Part shown: one piece after another, positions 27,063-36,716 of the stretch
Layout: each line of letters begins with the position of its first letter
How positions within the stretch are numbered: position 1 is the first letter of the stretch
Assembly: GCF_007827045.1 (NCBI RefSeq)
Contig: NZ_RPFW01000001.1
Coordinates: 1,526,519 to 1,590,518, forward strand
Length of the DNA stretch: 64,000 nt
DNA from: Trebonia kvetii
GTDB taxonomy: Bacteria; Actinomycetota; Actinomycetes; Streptosporangiales; Streptosporangiaceae
Direction of reading: 5' to 3'
Notes under the pieces: generated by a model
Database searches by the model: none
The model's input: the letters and a program-made list of their open reading frames with translations, nothing else
What the model was told of the DNA's origin: nothing
Program-made: the position numbers and the translations under genes

Positions 27063-28349
27063 ATGTCCTACCCCGCGTCTAGAGTCATGGACGTGGGAGA
27101 GACAGCCGCAACCGTTCTGGATGATGATGCGAGAGCTACCGGCGCTGACCTTCAGCTGAGCGCCGACGAGGTGCGGCGGATCACCCTTTACGCTCAGGGT
27201 TTCCTCGGTGCCGTCGCCCGGCGCGGCGGCGTGACCGGGATGCTGCGGCGGGTGAGCGCGGTCCAGCTCGACACGATCAGCGTGCTGGCGCGGTCGCACG
27301 AGCTTGTCGCGTACGCGCGGCTCGGGGCGGTCGGCAGGGACGCGGTGGAGCGGGCGTACTGGCCGGCCAGGAACCCGACGACGTTCGAGTACTGGGCCCA
27401 CGCGGCCTGCATTCTGCCGGTCGCGGACTGGCCCTACTACGCCTGGCGGCGGCGGTCGATCGCCGCGCGCGGTCAGCGGTGGCACAAGGTGTCGGAGGAT
27501 GCCTGCGAGCAGGTGCTCGGCCGGCTGCGGGACGAGGGGCCGCTGACGGCGACGCAGCTCGGCGGCGCGAAGGCGGGCGGCCCGTGGTGGGACTGGTCGG
27601 AAGTGAAGATCGCCGCCGAGTGGCTGCTCGACACCGGCCGGGCGGTCTGCGTGCGCCGCACCGGCTGGCGGCGGATCTACGACCTGCCGGACCGGGTCAT
27701 CCCCGCGGAGCTGCTCGGACTCGAGCCGACCGACGCTGAGTGCCTGTCGCATCTCCTCAGCACGGTCTCCCGGGCGCTCGGTGTCGCCACGCACGCGGAC
27801 TTCATGGAATACCAGCGGCTGAACGGGTACGGGCTGCAGCTGCGGGACAGCGAGCGGCTGGACGAGGCGGCGGCCGCCGCCGGTCTCGTCCCGGTGACTG
27901 TCCCCGGCGCCAAGCGGTCTCTCCGCGCCTGGGCTGACCCCGCGGCGCTTGCCTGGCTGGCCGCCGGCGGGCGGGGCACCCACCGCACCACCCTGCTCTC
28001 CCCGTTCGACTCGCTGGTCTGGGACAGGAAGCGGACGCTGCGGATGTTCGGCTACCGGCACCTGTTCGAGCCGTACGTGCCCAAGGAGAAGCGCGAGCGC
28101 GGCTACTTCACGATGCCGCTGCTGGCCGGCGGCCAGATCGCCGGCTGGGTGGACCCGGCACGCAGCGGCAAGACGCTGATCGCGCGAAACGTGTTCGTCG
28201 AAAAGCCCGCAGCCGTCGTGCCCATGGCCCGTGCGCTCGCCGAGGCCGCCCAGTGGACGGGATGCGACAACGTCATCGCCGAACGGGTTCAGCCGACTCC
28301 GTTCGCCCAGCCGCTTGCCAGTGAGCTGGCAAGGCTCGGGTTCAGCTAA
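27063..28349 (+). CDS. Winged-helix DNA-glycosylase-like protein (HTH_42 / YcaQ family)
   Basis: 428 residues. The family (PF06224) contains E. coli YcaQ and Streptomyces enzymes that unhook interstrand crosslinks or remove bulky alkylated bases. Diagnostic parts: [22 protein letters not shown] near residue 65, [12 protein letters not shown] around 105 and the closing [22 protein letters not shown]. The catalytic QxQ-type or QxD motif is seen as VQLD. Starts with ATG at 27063 after AAGGA. Its last 8 bases overlap the convergent response regulator gene. Could be a repair enzyme for an endogenous toxin or a housekeeping relative. Confidence 0.85.
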   Translation: MSYPASRVMDVGETAATVLDDDARATGADLQLSADEVRRITLYAQGFLGAVARRGGVTGMLRRVSAVQLDTISVLARSHELVAYARLGAVGRDAVERAYWPARNPTTFEYWAHAACILPVADWPYYAWRRRSIAARGQRWHKVSEDACEQVLGRLRDEGPLTATQLGGAKAGGPWWDWSEVKIAAEWLLDTGRAVCVRRTGWRRIYDLPDRVIPAELLGLEPTDAECLSHLLSTVSRALGVATHADFMEYQRLNGYGLQLRDSERLDEAAAAAGLVPVTVPGAKRSLRAWADPAALAWLAAGGRGTHRTTLLSPFDSLVWDRKRTLRMFGYRHLFEPYVPKEKRERGYFTMPLLAGGQIAGWVDPARSGKTLIARNVFVEKPAAVVPMARALAEAAQWTGCDNVIAERVQPTPFAQPLASELARLGFS

Positions 28350-29112
28350 TCTCGATCAGCTTCTCGCGGACCGCGATCATCACGGCTTCCATCCGGGAGT
28401 GGATCTGCAGCTTCTCCAGGATGTTGCGCACGTGGTTCTTGACCGTGTTCTCGGAGATGAACAGCTCCTTGGCGATGTCGCGGTTGTTCATGCCGCGCGC
28501 CACCAGCCGGAGCACCTCCATCTCGCGCTCGGTCAGCTTCGGTGCCGGCGCGTGCTTGGCCGGCTCCTCCTCGGCGTCCCGCCTGGCCAGGGTCGCGAAC
28601 TCGGTGAGCAGCTTGCCCGCCATCGACGGGTTGATCAGGGACTGGCCGCCGTACACGGCGCGCACCGAGTCGGCGAGCTCGTCAAGCGGTATGTCCTTGA
28701 GCAGGTAGCCGCTCGCGCCCGCGCGGATCGCCTCGAACAGGTCCTCCTCCTCGTCGCTGATCGTGAGCATCACGATCTTGGCCGACGGGGCGACCTCCTT
28801 CATCTGGCGGGCGGCCTCGATGCCGGTGATCTTCGGCATCCGGATGTCCATAAGCACCACATCGGGTACGACCTCGCCGGCCAGCTGTACCGCTTCCGCG
28901 CCATCGGAGGCCTCGCCGACCAGATCAAGACCTGCTTCGCCCTGCAGGACCACTTCCAGGCCACGGCGGAAGAACGCGTGGTCGTCTGCGATCAGCACGC
29001 GGATCGCGTCACCGGCTTGAGCCGGCTGCTCCGCGGTGGCGGGCGCGTCCACGGACGGCTGCTTGGGCAGCGAGCCAACCCCAGGCTTCGCGTACGCGGG
29101 TGTGCCCGTCAC
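28342..29112 (-). CDS. NarL/LuxR-type two-component response regulator
   Basis: 256 residues. The receiver domain (about 39-155) has acidic IADDHAFF, phosphoacceptor Asp in [13 protein letters not shown] and Lys in GYLLKDIP. The C-terminal LuxR HTH is [40 protein letters not shown]. About 35 N-terminal residues precede the receiver. The GTG at 29112 is chosen because GAGAGGAG lies 9 bases upstream; the open frame further 5' is the GC-run repeat region. No sensor kinase is adjacent, so it is an orphan here. Confidence 0.92.
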   Translation of the reverse strand: MTGTPAYAKPGVGSLPKQPSVDAPATAEQPAQAGDAIRVLIADDHAFFRRGLEVVLQGEAGLDLVGEASDGAEAVQLAGEVVPDVVLMDIRMPKITGIEAARQMKEVAPSAKIVMLTISDEEEDLFEAIRAGASGYLLKDIPLDELADSVRAVYGGQSLINPSMAGKLLTEFATLARRDAEEEPAKHAPAPKLTEREMEVLRLVARGMNNRDIAKELFISENTVKNHVRNILEKLQIHSRMEAVMIAVREKLIEIS

Positions 29113-29435
29113 TGGAACTCCTCTCACTTTGCGGGGGGACGACCCCCCTGCGCCCCCCGCGCATGGGGGGCGCCGCCCCCATAGCCCCCCGCAGGGGGGG
29201 TGCCGCGAAAGGCGCGGTACCCCCCCCGTGTGGTGGCTGGGGTTAAGGCCCTGTGGTTGCCTAGCAGGCGCTGCACAGACCGCAGCGCCTTTGGTGCTGT
29301 GGCTGAGGTTAGAGCCTTGTTGTGCTTTGTCATTGCTCTGGGTGTTGTGGCTTGGGTTAGCTTGCAGCCACTTAAGGTTAGTTTCCCTCTGCTTGAGGTT
29401 ACTTGTCAGGGGGGCACTTAACCAGTGGCTGTGCG
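29113..29435. repeat. Intergenic hairpin array and degenerate repeats
   Basis: No gene seen. From 29133 to 29228 homopolymeric G and C runs form successive hairpins. The largest is a 14-bp stem with one G-T pair, 29194-29207 against 29213-29226. A 9-bp perfect hairpin lies at 29266-29290 (aggcgctgc arm). The 13-base unit gtggctggggtta recurs with one or two changes at 29233, 29299 and 29347, with shorter echoes at 29371 and 29392. The G-run part resembles elements at 36.55 and 43.77 kb. Confidence 0.75.
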
Positions 29436-30284
29436 CTACTCCTCCACGAGGCGGATGACTCCGTAGTCGTAGCCACGGCGCCGGTACACCACGCTGAACT
29501 TGCCGCAACCGCTGTCGTGGTAGGCGAAGAAGTCGTGGCCGACGAGCTCCATCTGCAGGAGCGCGTCATCGATCGTCATCGGGTGCGAGGCGTGGAACTT
29601 CTCCCTGACGATCAGCGGACCATCGCCCACCATGTCCATCGGCAGCACGCCTGATACGGATTCCTGGGCCTCGGCCCCGTCGCGGAAGCCGTCGAAGTCC
29701 AGCCCGGCATCGTCTTCGGGCATCGCCGGCAGCGGCACCACGGCCTCCGGGCGCCGGCCGCCGGGCCGTCCCGGCCGCCCGTTCGGGCGGGTGGCGAGCT
29801 TCCCGCTGGCCTTGCGGCCGACCGGCATGCCCTTGAGCATGGCCGCGTCGTCCGGCGCGGGGATCGCCGGGATGGGGATGTCCGCGAGCGCGGCAGCGTC
29901 GGCCGCCATGGCGGCGGCCGCGGCGGGCGCCGCAGTCACCGCGGTGAGCGCGTCGGTGGAGCGGACACTGAGGCCGCCGCTGCGGACCTTGCGCCGTTCT
30001 GCCGCCTTGCGCAGCCGGCCCTCGAGCTTGGTGAACGCCAGGTCGAGGGCCGCATACCGGTCGTCCGCGGCCGCCTCAGCCCGGATGGCGGGCCCCCTGG
30101 ACCTGACCGTGAGCTCGACGCGTTCGCTTCGGTCTGCCTGCCTAGGGTTGCGCTCCGTTGAAACCTCGACGTCGATTCGGATTGCGTTGTGATCGAGCTT
30201 CTCTAGCTTGGCCAGCTTGGCGCCCGCATGCCTGCGGAAACGCTCCGGAACGCTGGTGTGCCTGCCTTTGAAGGTGATTTCCAT
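29436..30284 (-). CDS. hpf: Long-form ribosome hibernation promoting factor
   Basis: 282 residues. Binds the 30S subunit and dimerises ribosomes in stationary phase or stress. The S30AE domain is residues 1 to about 105 ([19 protein letters not shown] start). The C-terminal dimerisation domain is about 225-282 ([28 protein letters not shown]). Between them is an unusually long Ala/Pro-rich linker of about 110 residues. The ATG at 30284 follows GAAGGGGG. The frame stays open 387 bases further upstream, but the family start is at MEITFKG. Downstream of lpqB and upstream of secA, as in other actinobacteria. Confidence 0.95.
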   Translation of the reverse strand: MEITFKGRHTSVPERFRRHAGAKLAKLEKLDHNAIRIDVEVSTERNPRQADRSERVELTVRSRGPAIRAEAAADDRYAALDLAFTKLEGRLRKAAERRKVRSGGLSVRSTDALTAVTAAPAAAAAMAADAAALADIPIPAIPAPDDAAMLKGMPVGRKASGKLATRPNGRPGRPGGRRPEAVVPLPAMPEDDAGLDFDGFRDGAEAQESVSGVLPMDMVGDGPLIVREKFHASHPMTIDDALLQMELVGHDFFAYHDSGCGKFSVVYRRRGYDYGVIRLVEE

Positions 30285-30793
30285 CTCGATCCCCCTTCGG
30301 CGTATGTGACCTGAGAGAACCCTTGTGTCCTGTCCGTACAGGGGAGGTCTGAAACTTCCCAATCCGCCAGAATAGGAAGGGCTCGATGGACACTCGCCCG
30401 GCCGACCTGGTCTTCGACCCCACATCCGCCTGCTGAGGGGTTCGCGGCCTTCCATGGCCACTACTGCCCTTCTCTCGGTATCGGAAGACGCCTTGTGTCT
30501 CCCGGCGAGGCAGGACTTACTTCTAAGCCGCACCGTGATCGGTCGACGAGAAGTCGCCTTACGTGGGCCGTTTTGCCTGCGGCTGGCATCGGCTTGCTGA
30601 ATAGACCCTCCTGCCACCAGCGCGGCGAGGAGAGCCTGCCCGGCGCAACCACGGACCCGGGCGAGTGCCATGAGTGAACGCTAGTCCTCCCGAGCCAAAT
30701 TGTCAGGTGGGACATTAGTGCTGAACCCCTGTATAACGGATGCATAACGATGTTTTACTGAGCAGGTTCTCAGCGGTTCCAGAGATTGGCTGG
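30285..30793. other. Gene-poor gap between lpqB and hpf
   Basis: 509 bases without a convincing gene. In related genomes a ComF-type phosphoribosyltransferase gene lies here; I see none of its motifs. The hpf frame is open through most of the gap on the minus strand, beginning at an ATG at 30671 with a distant GGGAGGA, but the translation is low in recognisable structure. The hpf promoter must be in this gap. A small dyad cctgtacggacagg lies about 55 bases before the hpf start. Confidence 0.5.
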
Positions 30794-32629
30794 TCAGCCG
30801 GGGTAAGCCGGCGCATAGCCGCCGTCGTGGATCGGCATCCAGGCGCCGTTCAGCTTGGCACCGACCAGCTCCACCAGCTGGCCGTGCGGCAGGCTGGCAA
30901 TCAGCGGGTGGTTGTAGCTCGCCGTGATCGACTGGAGGTCCGTGTCTGCCGGGATGGGCGTGGCGGAAGCACCGCTGACCGGATATTCAGTCACCGCGGG
31001 TCCCGCCGCATCGGTAAGCGTGATCACAGAATCGGACCCGTACCAGGTCAGCCCGGACGGGGCAAAGAAGCCGCTGGCCGGGACGTCCTTGACCTGTGAG
31101 AGCGTGATCGTGATGCTCACCTGGCCGGCCCGCTGGCCCTCCTCCTGCATGTCGATCGCGCCGAACCGGAGCGCGAGGCCTCCGCTGATGAGGGCGACCC
31201 GGACGCCGTCCGGTGCGACCCTCAGCTCGGTGTACGGGGGGCCCGTCTGAAGCTCGTATGGGTCGCGTATGGTCACGGGAACCGGCTGCCCGAACGGCTG
31301 CCGCGGGTTCGCCGCACCCCGGAGCATGAAGATCTGGGTCTGTGTCGACGCCCATAGCTGATCGCTGTTGTCCCAGCTGATCGCTAGGTACCCGGAGCCG
31401 CGCTTGACCAGCGGGTCACCCGTGGGTGCGGTGTACAGGACGCTATTACGCAGCGCGGCGATGTACTTGCCCGACGGGGAGACGGCGATCTGGTCGAAGT
31501 TGGTGCCGATGTGCACGAGCGGAACCGGCCTGTCGTGCGTGCTCGCGCGCCTGGTCAGGTAGCCCGCCTTGTCGATGGCGTAGAACACCGGGAGGCTCGG
31601 GCCGTTCGCGGGGTTGTACGTGGGGGAAACCTGGAGTTGCTGCACCGGGTTGCCCTGGGCCTTGGGCGGAGTCCACGGCTTGCCGTCAACTTCGACCGCG
31701 ACCGACTGCACCGCCTGCCCGCTCTGCGTGGCACTGAGCAGCGTCCACAGAAGCTGCGACGAGACCTGCTGCATTACCTCGGTGAGCGACGACTTGCTCG
31801 TCTTGGCGATGGTGCCGCCAAGGTTGATGATCGCGGTCGGGCCGTCGATCGTGACGCGTCTGATCTTGGTGCCCGCCGGGAATGCCGTCTTGGTCGCGCC
31901 GCCGGAGAGCCAGTCCTTGGGCGGCGAGATGAGGTCGTTCACGAGCCCGGTGATCAGCAGGCGGGGGCCGCCGGCCTGCAGCGGCACGTATACCGGGTCG
32001 GGAACGAGGATCTTGCCCGCGGGATCGAAGAAGTACAGCTTGGTCGGCTGGTAGTCGTTCTGGAAGGAGTCGCTGGTAAGCAGCAGTTCCTGCGGCGCGT
32101 CCTTGATTCGCCACTGGTTGTTCAGCTTCACCAGGCTGAAACTCGTCTGCGGAATCGCCGCCTGGTCGGGGGCGGAGGCGGAGGGGACCGAGTAGCTGCC
32201 GCCCTTCCCCGTCAGGTACGCCTGGACCTTGCCGGTGACCTGCACCGTCGCGGTCTCTTTGGCCTTGCCCTTCGGCGAGGTATACACCGGGTCCTTGACG
32301 TTGGGACCACTCTTGTACACGATCGCCGACCAGAACGGGTTCCATACCGCCCGCTCCTCCGGCGTCAGGTACTCCTTGGCGATGTCGCTGTAGCTGCCGA
32401 AGCTGGCTGAGGCCGTGAGGAAGCCCTGGACGATCTGCTGCGGATTCCAGTCCGCGCGGGGGGGCTGCGGCTGGATCTGGACGTACAGCTGGTTCTGCGC
32501 CTCTGCCGCCTGGGTGACCGGGTAGGACTGCACGGGGCCCGCGGTGGGCATCGACACGCACCCGGACACAGTCAGCGCGGCCGCGGCGAGCGCGGCGACC
32601 GCGGCGAGCACCGGCTTGGTCCTAGCCAC
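30794..32629 (-). CDS. lpqB: Lipoprotein LpqB
   Basis: 611 residues. An exported lipoprotein that works with the MtrAB two-component system and affects wall homeostasis. The signal peptide ends in the lipobox LTVSGC (Cys about residue 24). A GerMN domain (about 200-330) and a beta-propeller-like C-terminal half (PSGKYIAALRNS) follow. The GTG at 32629 is preferred: AGGGGG precedes it, it overlaps the mtrB stop by 8 bases, and it places the signal peptide at the very N-terminus. Confidence 0.95.
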   Translation of the reverse strand: MARTKPVLAAVAALAAAALTVSGCVSMPTAGPVQSYPVTQAAEAQNQLYVQIQPQPPRADWNPQQIVQGFLTASASFGSYSDIAKEYLTPEERAVWNPFWSAIVYKSGPNVKDPVYTSPKGKAKETATVQVTGKVQAYLTGKGGSYSVPSASAPDQAAIPQTSFSLVKLNNQWRIKDAPQELLLTSDSFQNDYQPTKLYFFDPAGKILVPDPVYVPLQAGGPRLLITGLVNDLISPPKDWLSGGATKTAFPAGTKIRRVTIDGPTAIINLGGTIAKTSKSSLTEVMQQVSSQLLWTLLSATQSGQAVQSVAVEVDGKPWTPPKAQGNPVQQLQVSPTYNPANGPSLPVFYAIDKAGYLTRRASTHDRPVPLVHIGTNFDQIAVSPSGKYIAALRNSVLYTAPTGDPLVKRGSGYLAISWDNSDQLWASTQTQIFMLRGAANPRQPFGQPVPVTIRDPYELQTGPPYTELRVAPDGVRVALISGGLALRFGAIDMQEEGQRAGQVSITITLSQVKDVPASGFFAPSGLTWYGSDSVITLTDAAGPAVTEYPVSGASATPIPADTDLQSITASYNHPLIASLPHGQLVELVGAKLNGAWMPIHDGGYAPAYPG

Positions 32630-34496
32630 GGGCACCCCCTGCCAGGTCCGCTTCCAGCCTGGTGACGGCGGTTGGGATGACCTCCGCCTCGTCGGGGCCG
32701 AGCGGCAGCGGTGAGCCCGCCAGGGGTTCACCCGCCGTCCGCGGCAGGGTCAGCCGGAACACCGAGCCGCGGCCCTTCTCACCCCAGGCCTGGAGCCAGC
32801 CGCCGTGCAGTCGCGCGTCCTCGAGCGCGATGGCCAGGCCGAGTCCGGTGCCTCCCGTCGTCCTGGCGCGCGCCGGGTCAGCGCGCCAGAAGCGCTCGAA
32901 CACCAGCTGCTCCTCACCGGCGGCGAGCCCGACACCGTGGTCGCGAACCGCGATCGCGACGGCGTTCATGTCGGCCGCCACCGTGACGACGACGTCTCGT
33001 CCCTCGCCGTGCTCCACGGCGTTGACGAGTAGGTTGCGCAGGATCCGCTCCACCCGGCGCCGGTCAACCTCGGCCATGCAGGCCGCGGCGGGCAGCCGGA
33101 ACTCGATGCGGCAGCCCCGGCGCTCCGCGAGCTGCTGCGCGTCGTCGGCGCTGCGGCGCACGATGTCGGACACGTCGGCCGGCTCAGGGTCAAGCGTCGC
33201 GACGTTGGAGTCGTGTCTGCTGATCTCGAGCAGGTCAGTGAGCAGCACCTCGAACCGCTCGATCTGGCTCTGCAGCAGCTCGGCGCTGCGCGCGGCGGCC
33301 GCGTCGAGGTCCTCCCGCGATTCGAAGAGGATCTCCGCGGCCATCCTGATCGTGGTCATCGGGGTCCGCAGCTCGTGCGAGACGTCGGAGACGAACTGCC
33401 GCTGCGCCTTGGACAGCTCCTCGAGCTGGAACAGCTTCTCCTGCAGGCTGATGGCCATGTCGTTGAACGAAGTGGCGAGCGCGGCGAGGTCGTCCGCGCC
33501 GCCGACGGTCATCCGTTCCTCGAGATGTCCGTCTGACAGCCGTTGCGCGGCCCGGGCCGCGTGCCGGACCGGCAGCACCACCCACCTGGTCACCAGCGAG
33601 GCGATCGCCGCGAGCAGCGCCACGAGCGCGATGCCCACCCCGATGAGCGTCGTCTGCACGAGCTGGAGTGTCTGCTGTTCGTCGTTGAGCGGGAACACGA
33701 AGTAGAGCTGGTACCAGTTGCCGAGCGGCACGCCGAACGCGATCGCCGGGGTGCCGGAGCGCTGGCCGTCGAAGGTGAGCGCGGTCGGCGTGTAGAACAG
33801 CAGGTTCTCCACCTTGCCGTTCCTGACTTCCGTCTGCTCCTGCTGCACCTCGTCGAGAAGGGCGGCTGGCAGGGAGGCTCCCGCGGCGATGCTCGTCGCC
33901 CACTGCGGGACGCCCGCCTGCTCCGCCAGGTTGGCGCTTGGCGCGACCACCACGGTGTAGCTGGCGGTGCCGTTGGTCGGCTGTAGCAGCTGTCCGGTTT
34001 TGCGCATGAACTGCATCGCGCTCTGGCCGCTGGCCGGCTGCTGGTTCAGGTCGGGAAGTGACCGCGCCGTGTTCAGCGCGGTCAGCACCTGCGCCCGCGC
34101 CGAGGTCTCCGCGTTGACAAGCAGGCCGTCGTTGATCTGCTCGGTCAGGAAGAAGCCGAGGATAGCGATCATCGTGGCGGAGATCACCAGCGTGGTGCCG
34201 ACCACCCGCAACTGCAGCGAACGGTGCCAGCGGTGCCTGACCTTCGCGATGACCAGGTGCTCGAGGCGCAGCAGCGAACGGATGGCGATCGTCAGCCGGT
34301 GCGGAAGCCAGCTGACGATCCAGCGCACCCACTTCTTACGGCGCAGCGCCATTTCCCAGGCCTCGCGCACGTCACGCCGGTCGCGCTGCGACGCGGTAAC
34401 GGGCGGTGGCTTGGCAGGCGCGGGGTGTGCGGGCATGGGCGGGACTTGCGCGGTGGGCGTGCCGACCGCGTCGGGATTAACCGAATACCGCTCCAT
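32622..34496 (-). CDS. mtrB: Sensor histidine kinase MtrB
   Basis: 624 residues from the ATG at 34496. A cytoplasmic Pro-rich N-terminus, a first membrane helix (TTLVISATMIAILGFF), an extracellular sensor of about 170 residues and a second helix (LIGVGIALVALLAAIAS) lead to HAMP. The DHp domain carries phosphoacceptor His in SDVSHELRTPMTTIR, and the HATPase has GTGLGLAI. Phosphorylates MtrA. Neither start has a good ribosome site: ATG 34496 is 7 bases after the mtrA stop, while GTG 34532 overlaps it and would add 12 residues. Translational coupling to mtrA is likely. Confidence 0.95.
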   Translation of the reverse strand: MERYSVNPDAVGTPTAQVPPMPAHPAPAKPPPVTASQRDRRDVREAWEMALRRKKWVRWIVSWLPHRLTIAIRSLLRLEHLVIAKVRHRWHRSLQLRVVGTTLVISATMIAILGFFLTEQINDGLLVNAETSARAQVLTALNTARSLPDLNQQPASGQSAMQFMRKTGQLLQPTNGTASYTVVVAPSANLAEQAGVPQWATSIAAGASLPAALLDEVQQEQTEVRNGKVENLLFYTPTALTFDGQRSGTPAIAFGVPLGNWYQLYFVFPLNDEQQTLQLVQTTLIGVGIALVALLAAIASLVTRWVVLPVRHAARAAQRLSDGHLEERMTVGGADDLAALATSFNDMAISLQEKLFQLEELSKAQRQFVSDVSHELRTPMTTIRMAAEILFESREDLDAAAARSAELLQSQIERFEVLLTDLLEISRHDSNVATLDPEPADVSDIVRRSADDAQQLAERRGCRIEFRLPAAACMAEVDRRRVERILRNLLVNAVEHGEGRDVVVTVAADMNAVAIAVRDHGVGLAAGEEQLVFERFWRADPARARTTGGTGLGLAIALEDARLHGGWLQAWGEKGRGSVFRLTLPRTAGEPLAGSPLPLGPDEAEVIPTAVTRLEADLAGGARG

Positions 34497-34503
34497 TCTC
34501 CGA

Positions 34504-35190
34504 TCAGCCAGGTCCCGCCTTGTAGCCAACACCGCGCACCGTCACCACGATCTCCGGGTGCTCGGGGTCCCGCTCGATCTTCGCCCGCAGCCGCTGCACG
34601 TGGACGTTCACCAGGCGTGTGTCCGCAGCGTGCCGGTAACCCCAGACCTGCTCGAGCAGCACCTCGCGGGTGAAGACCTGCCGCGGCTTGCGTGCGAGCG
34701 CGACCAGCAGGTCGAACTCGAGCGGCGTCAGGCTCAGCGTCTCGCCGTTGCGCTTCACCGAGTGGCCAGCCACGTCGATCGACACGTCGCCGATCTGCAG
34801 CATCTCCGGGGCCGGCTCGTCCGTGCGCCGCAGCCGCGCCCTGATCCGCGCGACAAGCTCCTTGGACTTAAACGGCTTCATGATGTAGTCGTCGGCCCCC
34901 GACTCAAGGCCGAGCACCACGTCCACCGTGTCGGTCTTCGCGGTCAGCATCACGATCGGCACGCCTGACTCGCCCCTGATCTGACGGCACACGTCGATGC
35001 CGTCGGAACCGGGCAGCATCAGGTCAAGCAGCACCAGGTCAGGCCGGGTGTCGCGGAAGGCCTCAAGCGCCTTGTCTCCGTCGGCGACGAAAGTCGGCTC
35101 AAACCCCTCACCGCGGAGCACGATGCCAAGCATCTCCGCGAGCGCCGCGTCGTCATCGACGACCAGCACGCGTCCTTTCATGGGCCACAT
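34504..35190 (-). CDS. mtrA: Response regulator MtrA
   Basis: 228 residues. OmpR/PhoB-type regulator that controls division, wall metabolism and, in filamentous relatives, development. Receiver: VVDDDAALAEMLGIVL, phosphoacceptor Asp in LVLLDLMLPGSDG, Lys in DDYIMKPFKSKEL. DNA-binding winged helix: LTPLEFDLLVALARKPRQVFTREVLL, ending VTVRGVGYKAGPG. Nearly identical to well-known MtrA sequences. The ATG is at 35190; the ATG at 35181 (MKGRVLVVDDD) is an equally reasonable start. First gene of the mtrA-mtrB-lpqB operon. Confidence 0.97.
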   Translation of the reverse strand: MWPMKGRVLVVDDDAALAEMLGIVLRGEGFEPTFVADGDKALEAFRDTRPDLVLLDLMLPGSDGIDVCRQIRGESGVPIVMLTAKTDTVDVVLGLESGADDYIMKPFKSKELVARIRARLRRTDEPAPEMLQIGDVSIDVAGHSVKRNGETLSLTPLEFDLLVALARKPRQVFTREVLLEQVWGYRHAADTRLVNVHVQRLRAKIERDPEHPEIVVTVRGVGYKAGPG

Positions 35191-35735
35191 CGTTCCATGT
35201 GTCTGGCTCTAAGCAGAGCGACCTCGGCGGCAGACGGTGACGCCCGCCGCGTAAACCCGCGCTCGCATGCGCAGGTTACCCCTTTTTACCAGGTCCGCAC
35301 CACCCAGGAGCCCGTTTAGCAGGCATTCGGCCACGGCGCGTCCGACCAGCGACGGTGACGCTCTCACCGGACCCGGCCTGCAGGCGGGCGGCTTATCTGG
35401 CCGCCAGGCAATTCATCCAGGTATTTCCCCATTTCTCGGCATTAGCACCTTAAGCGTGTTTGCCGATCGCCAGTATCCGACGAATTCTTAGTCAATCATA
35501 AACGTGCGGATAATTGGGGTAACACGCAGAATGCCCGCTCATAGCGGTGCCGGGACACGGGCGCCGCGGCGGTTGAATCCGGCCTGATCGCCACCGAAAT
35601 CCACAGCGGGTCTCCATGTCGGCACGGGTAGCCGCGGACGCCGCCGGGTACGCCTGCAGCGTCCGGCCCACCGGACGAGAAGGATGAAATGTCGCCAATC
35701 GTCGGCATTACGAGAATGCATTGAACGAGGGAATT
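35191..35735. other. Regulatory gap upstream of mtrA and ung
   Basis: 545 bases with lower GC than its surroundings and no convincing gene on either strand. It must carry the divergent promoters for mtrA (minus) and the ung side (plus). A possible MtrA-type site is at 35274-35290. I see no other repeat in it. Confidence 0.5.
35274..35290 (-). promoter_or_regulatory. Possible MtrA autoregulatory site
   Basis: Read on the minus strand, 35290-35274 contains GGTAA twice, spaced 10 bases start to start (ggtaaaaaggggtaacc), about 85 bases before the mtrA start. MtrA boxes in actinobacteria are direct repeats built on GTAAC-like half sites, so autoregulation is plausible. This is a weak motif match without any statistics. 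Confidence 0.3.
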
Positions 35736-35801
35736 ATGGGGATTTTCGACAAGGTCAATGCAGAGGCAGAGGGCATGGCCGTGACGGCGTTTGCGCGCTA
35801 G
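35736..35801 (+). CDS. Possible 21-residue ORF upstream of ung
   Basis: ATG at 35736 with GAGGGAATT before it opens MGIFDKVNAEAEGMAVTAFAR and stops at 35799-35801, 9 bases before the ung start. The first six residues resemble the MGIFDK start of small Rv0909-type antitoxin-like proteins, so this may be a truncated remnant or a short upstream ORF affecting ung translation. Chance occurrence cannot be excluded. Confidence 0.25.
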   Translation: MGIFDKVNAEAEGMAVTAFAR

Positions 35802-35810
35802 AGTGCCGAC

Positions 35811-36485
35811 GTGGCCGAACCGTTGGCGAATGTCGTTGAACCGGGCTGGGCGGAAGCGCTCGCACCGGTCGAGGGTCAGATCACCCGAATGGGGAGCTTC
35901 CTGCGCGAGCAGATCGCCGCGGGCAAGCGCTACCTGCCCGCGGGCGAGCAGGTGCTGCGCGCCTTCAAGCAGCCGTTCGGCGACGTTCGGGTGCTTATAG
36001 TCGGCCAGGACCCGTACCCCACGCCCGGCCATCCGGTCGGGCTGAGCTTTTCCGTCGATCCTGGCGTCCGGCGACTGCCAGGCTCTCTCGTCAACATCTT
36101 CCGCGAGTACTCCGCGGACCTCGGCTATCCCGCGCCATCGAATGGCGACCTGACGCCCTGGACCGAGCGCGGCGTCCTGCTGCTCAACCGGGTGCTCACC
36201 GTCGAGCCTGGCAAACCGGGCAGCCACCGGGGGCAGGGCTGGGAAGAGGTGACCGAGCAGGCGATCCGTGCCCTCACCGCGCGCGGCCTGCCGCTTGCCG
36301 CCATCCTGTGGGGCCGCGACGCGCGGAACCTCGCCCCGCTGCTCGGCGACACGCCGCGCATCGAGTCGGCCCACCCGAGTCCCATGTCGGCGCACAGCGG
36401 ATTCTTCGGCACCCGCCCGTTCAGCCGCGCCAACACCCTGCTCGAGCGCCAAGGAGCAGAACCCGTCGACTGGAAGCTGCCGTGA
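35811..36485 (+). CDS. ung: Uracil-DNA glycosylase, family 1
   Basis: 224 residues. Removes uracil from DNA as the first step of base excision repair. Active-site [17 protein letters not shown] (catalytic Asp near residue 66), the [17 protein letters not shown] block, and the minor-groove loop [13 protein letters not shown] are all intact. Length is normal. The GTG at 35811 has only a weak ribosome site; the small ORF just upstream could provide coupling. Confidence 0.96.
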   Translation: MAEPLANVVEPGWAEALAPVEGQITRMGSFLREQIAAGKRYLPAGEQVLRAFKQPFGDVRVLIVGQDPYPTPGHPVGLSFSVDPGVRRLPGSLVNIFREYSADLGYPAPSNGDLTPWTERGVLLLNRVLTVEPGKPGSHRGQGWEEVTEQAIRALTARGLPLAAILWGRDARNLAPLLGDTPRIESAHPSPMSAHSGFFGTRPFSRANTLLERQGAEPVDWKLP

Positions 36486-36716
36486 GCTGGGCGCGCAGGG
36501 TTGCGCGCCCGATGGCAAAAACCGCCATCGTATCGGGCGCCTAACACACGAATATCTCCCGGGGGGACGCCCCCCTACCCCCCGAGGTCCTCGCGCGGCG
36601 GCTCGATGGCAAGAACCGCCATCGGGCCTCCGCGCTGCGGCAAGAGGGGTGATGGCAAGCGCCGCGGCGTGGCAAGAGCTGCGGCGACGTGGGATATCCC
36701 GCGTATCCTCTAGGCC
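36486..36716. repeat. Intergenic hairpin repeats of a dispersed family
   Basis: Two copies of a hairpin built on gatggcaaaaaccgccatc: a long form with flanking GCGCCC/GGGCGC arms at 36503-36540 and a shorter one at 36604-36627. Between them, 36558-36585 is a G-run/C-run element. A near-identical long copy in the opposite orientation lies at 43719-43758. No gene is seen in this gap. Confidence 0.8.

Noticed and set aside
29436..30671. hpf as a 411-residue protein with an N-terminal extension
   Set aside because: The family begins at MEITFKG with a good ribosome site at 30284; the extension is Arg/Gly/Ser-rich and unlike any domain I know.
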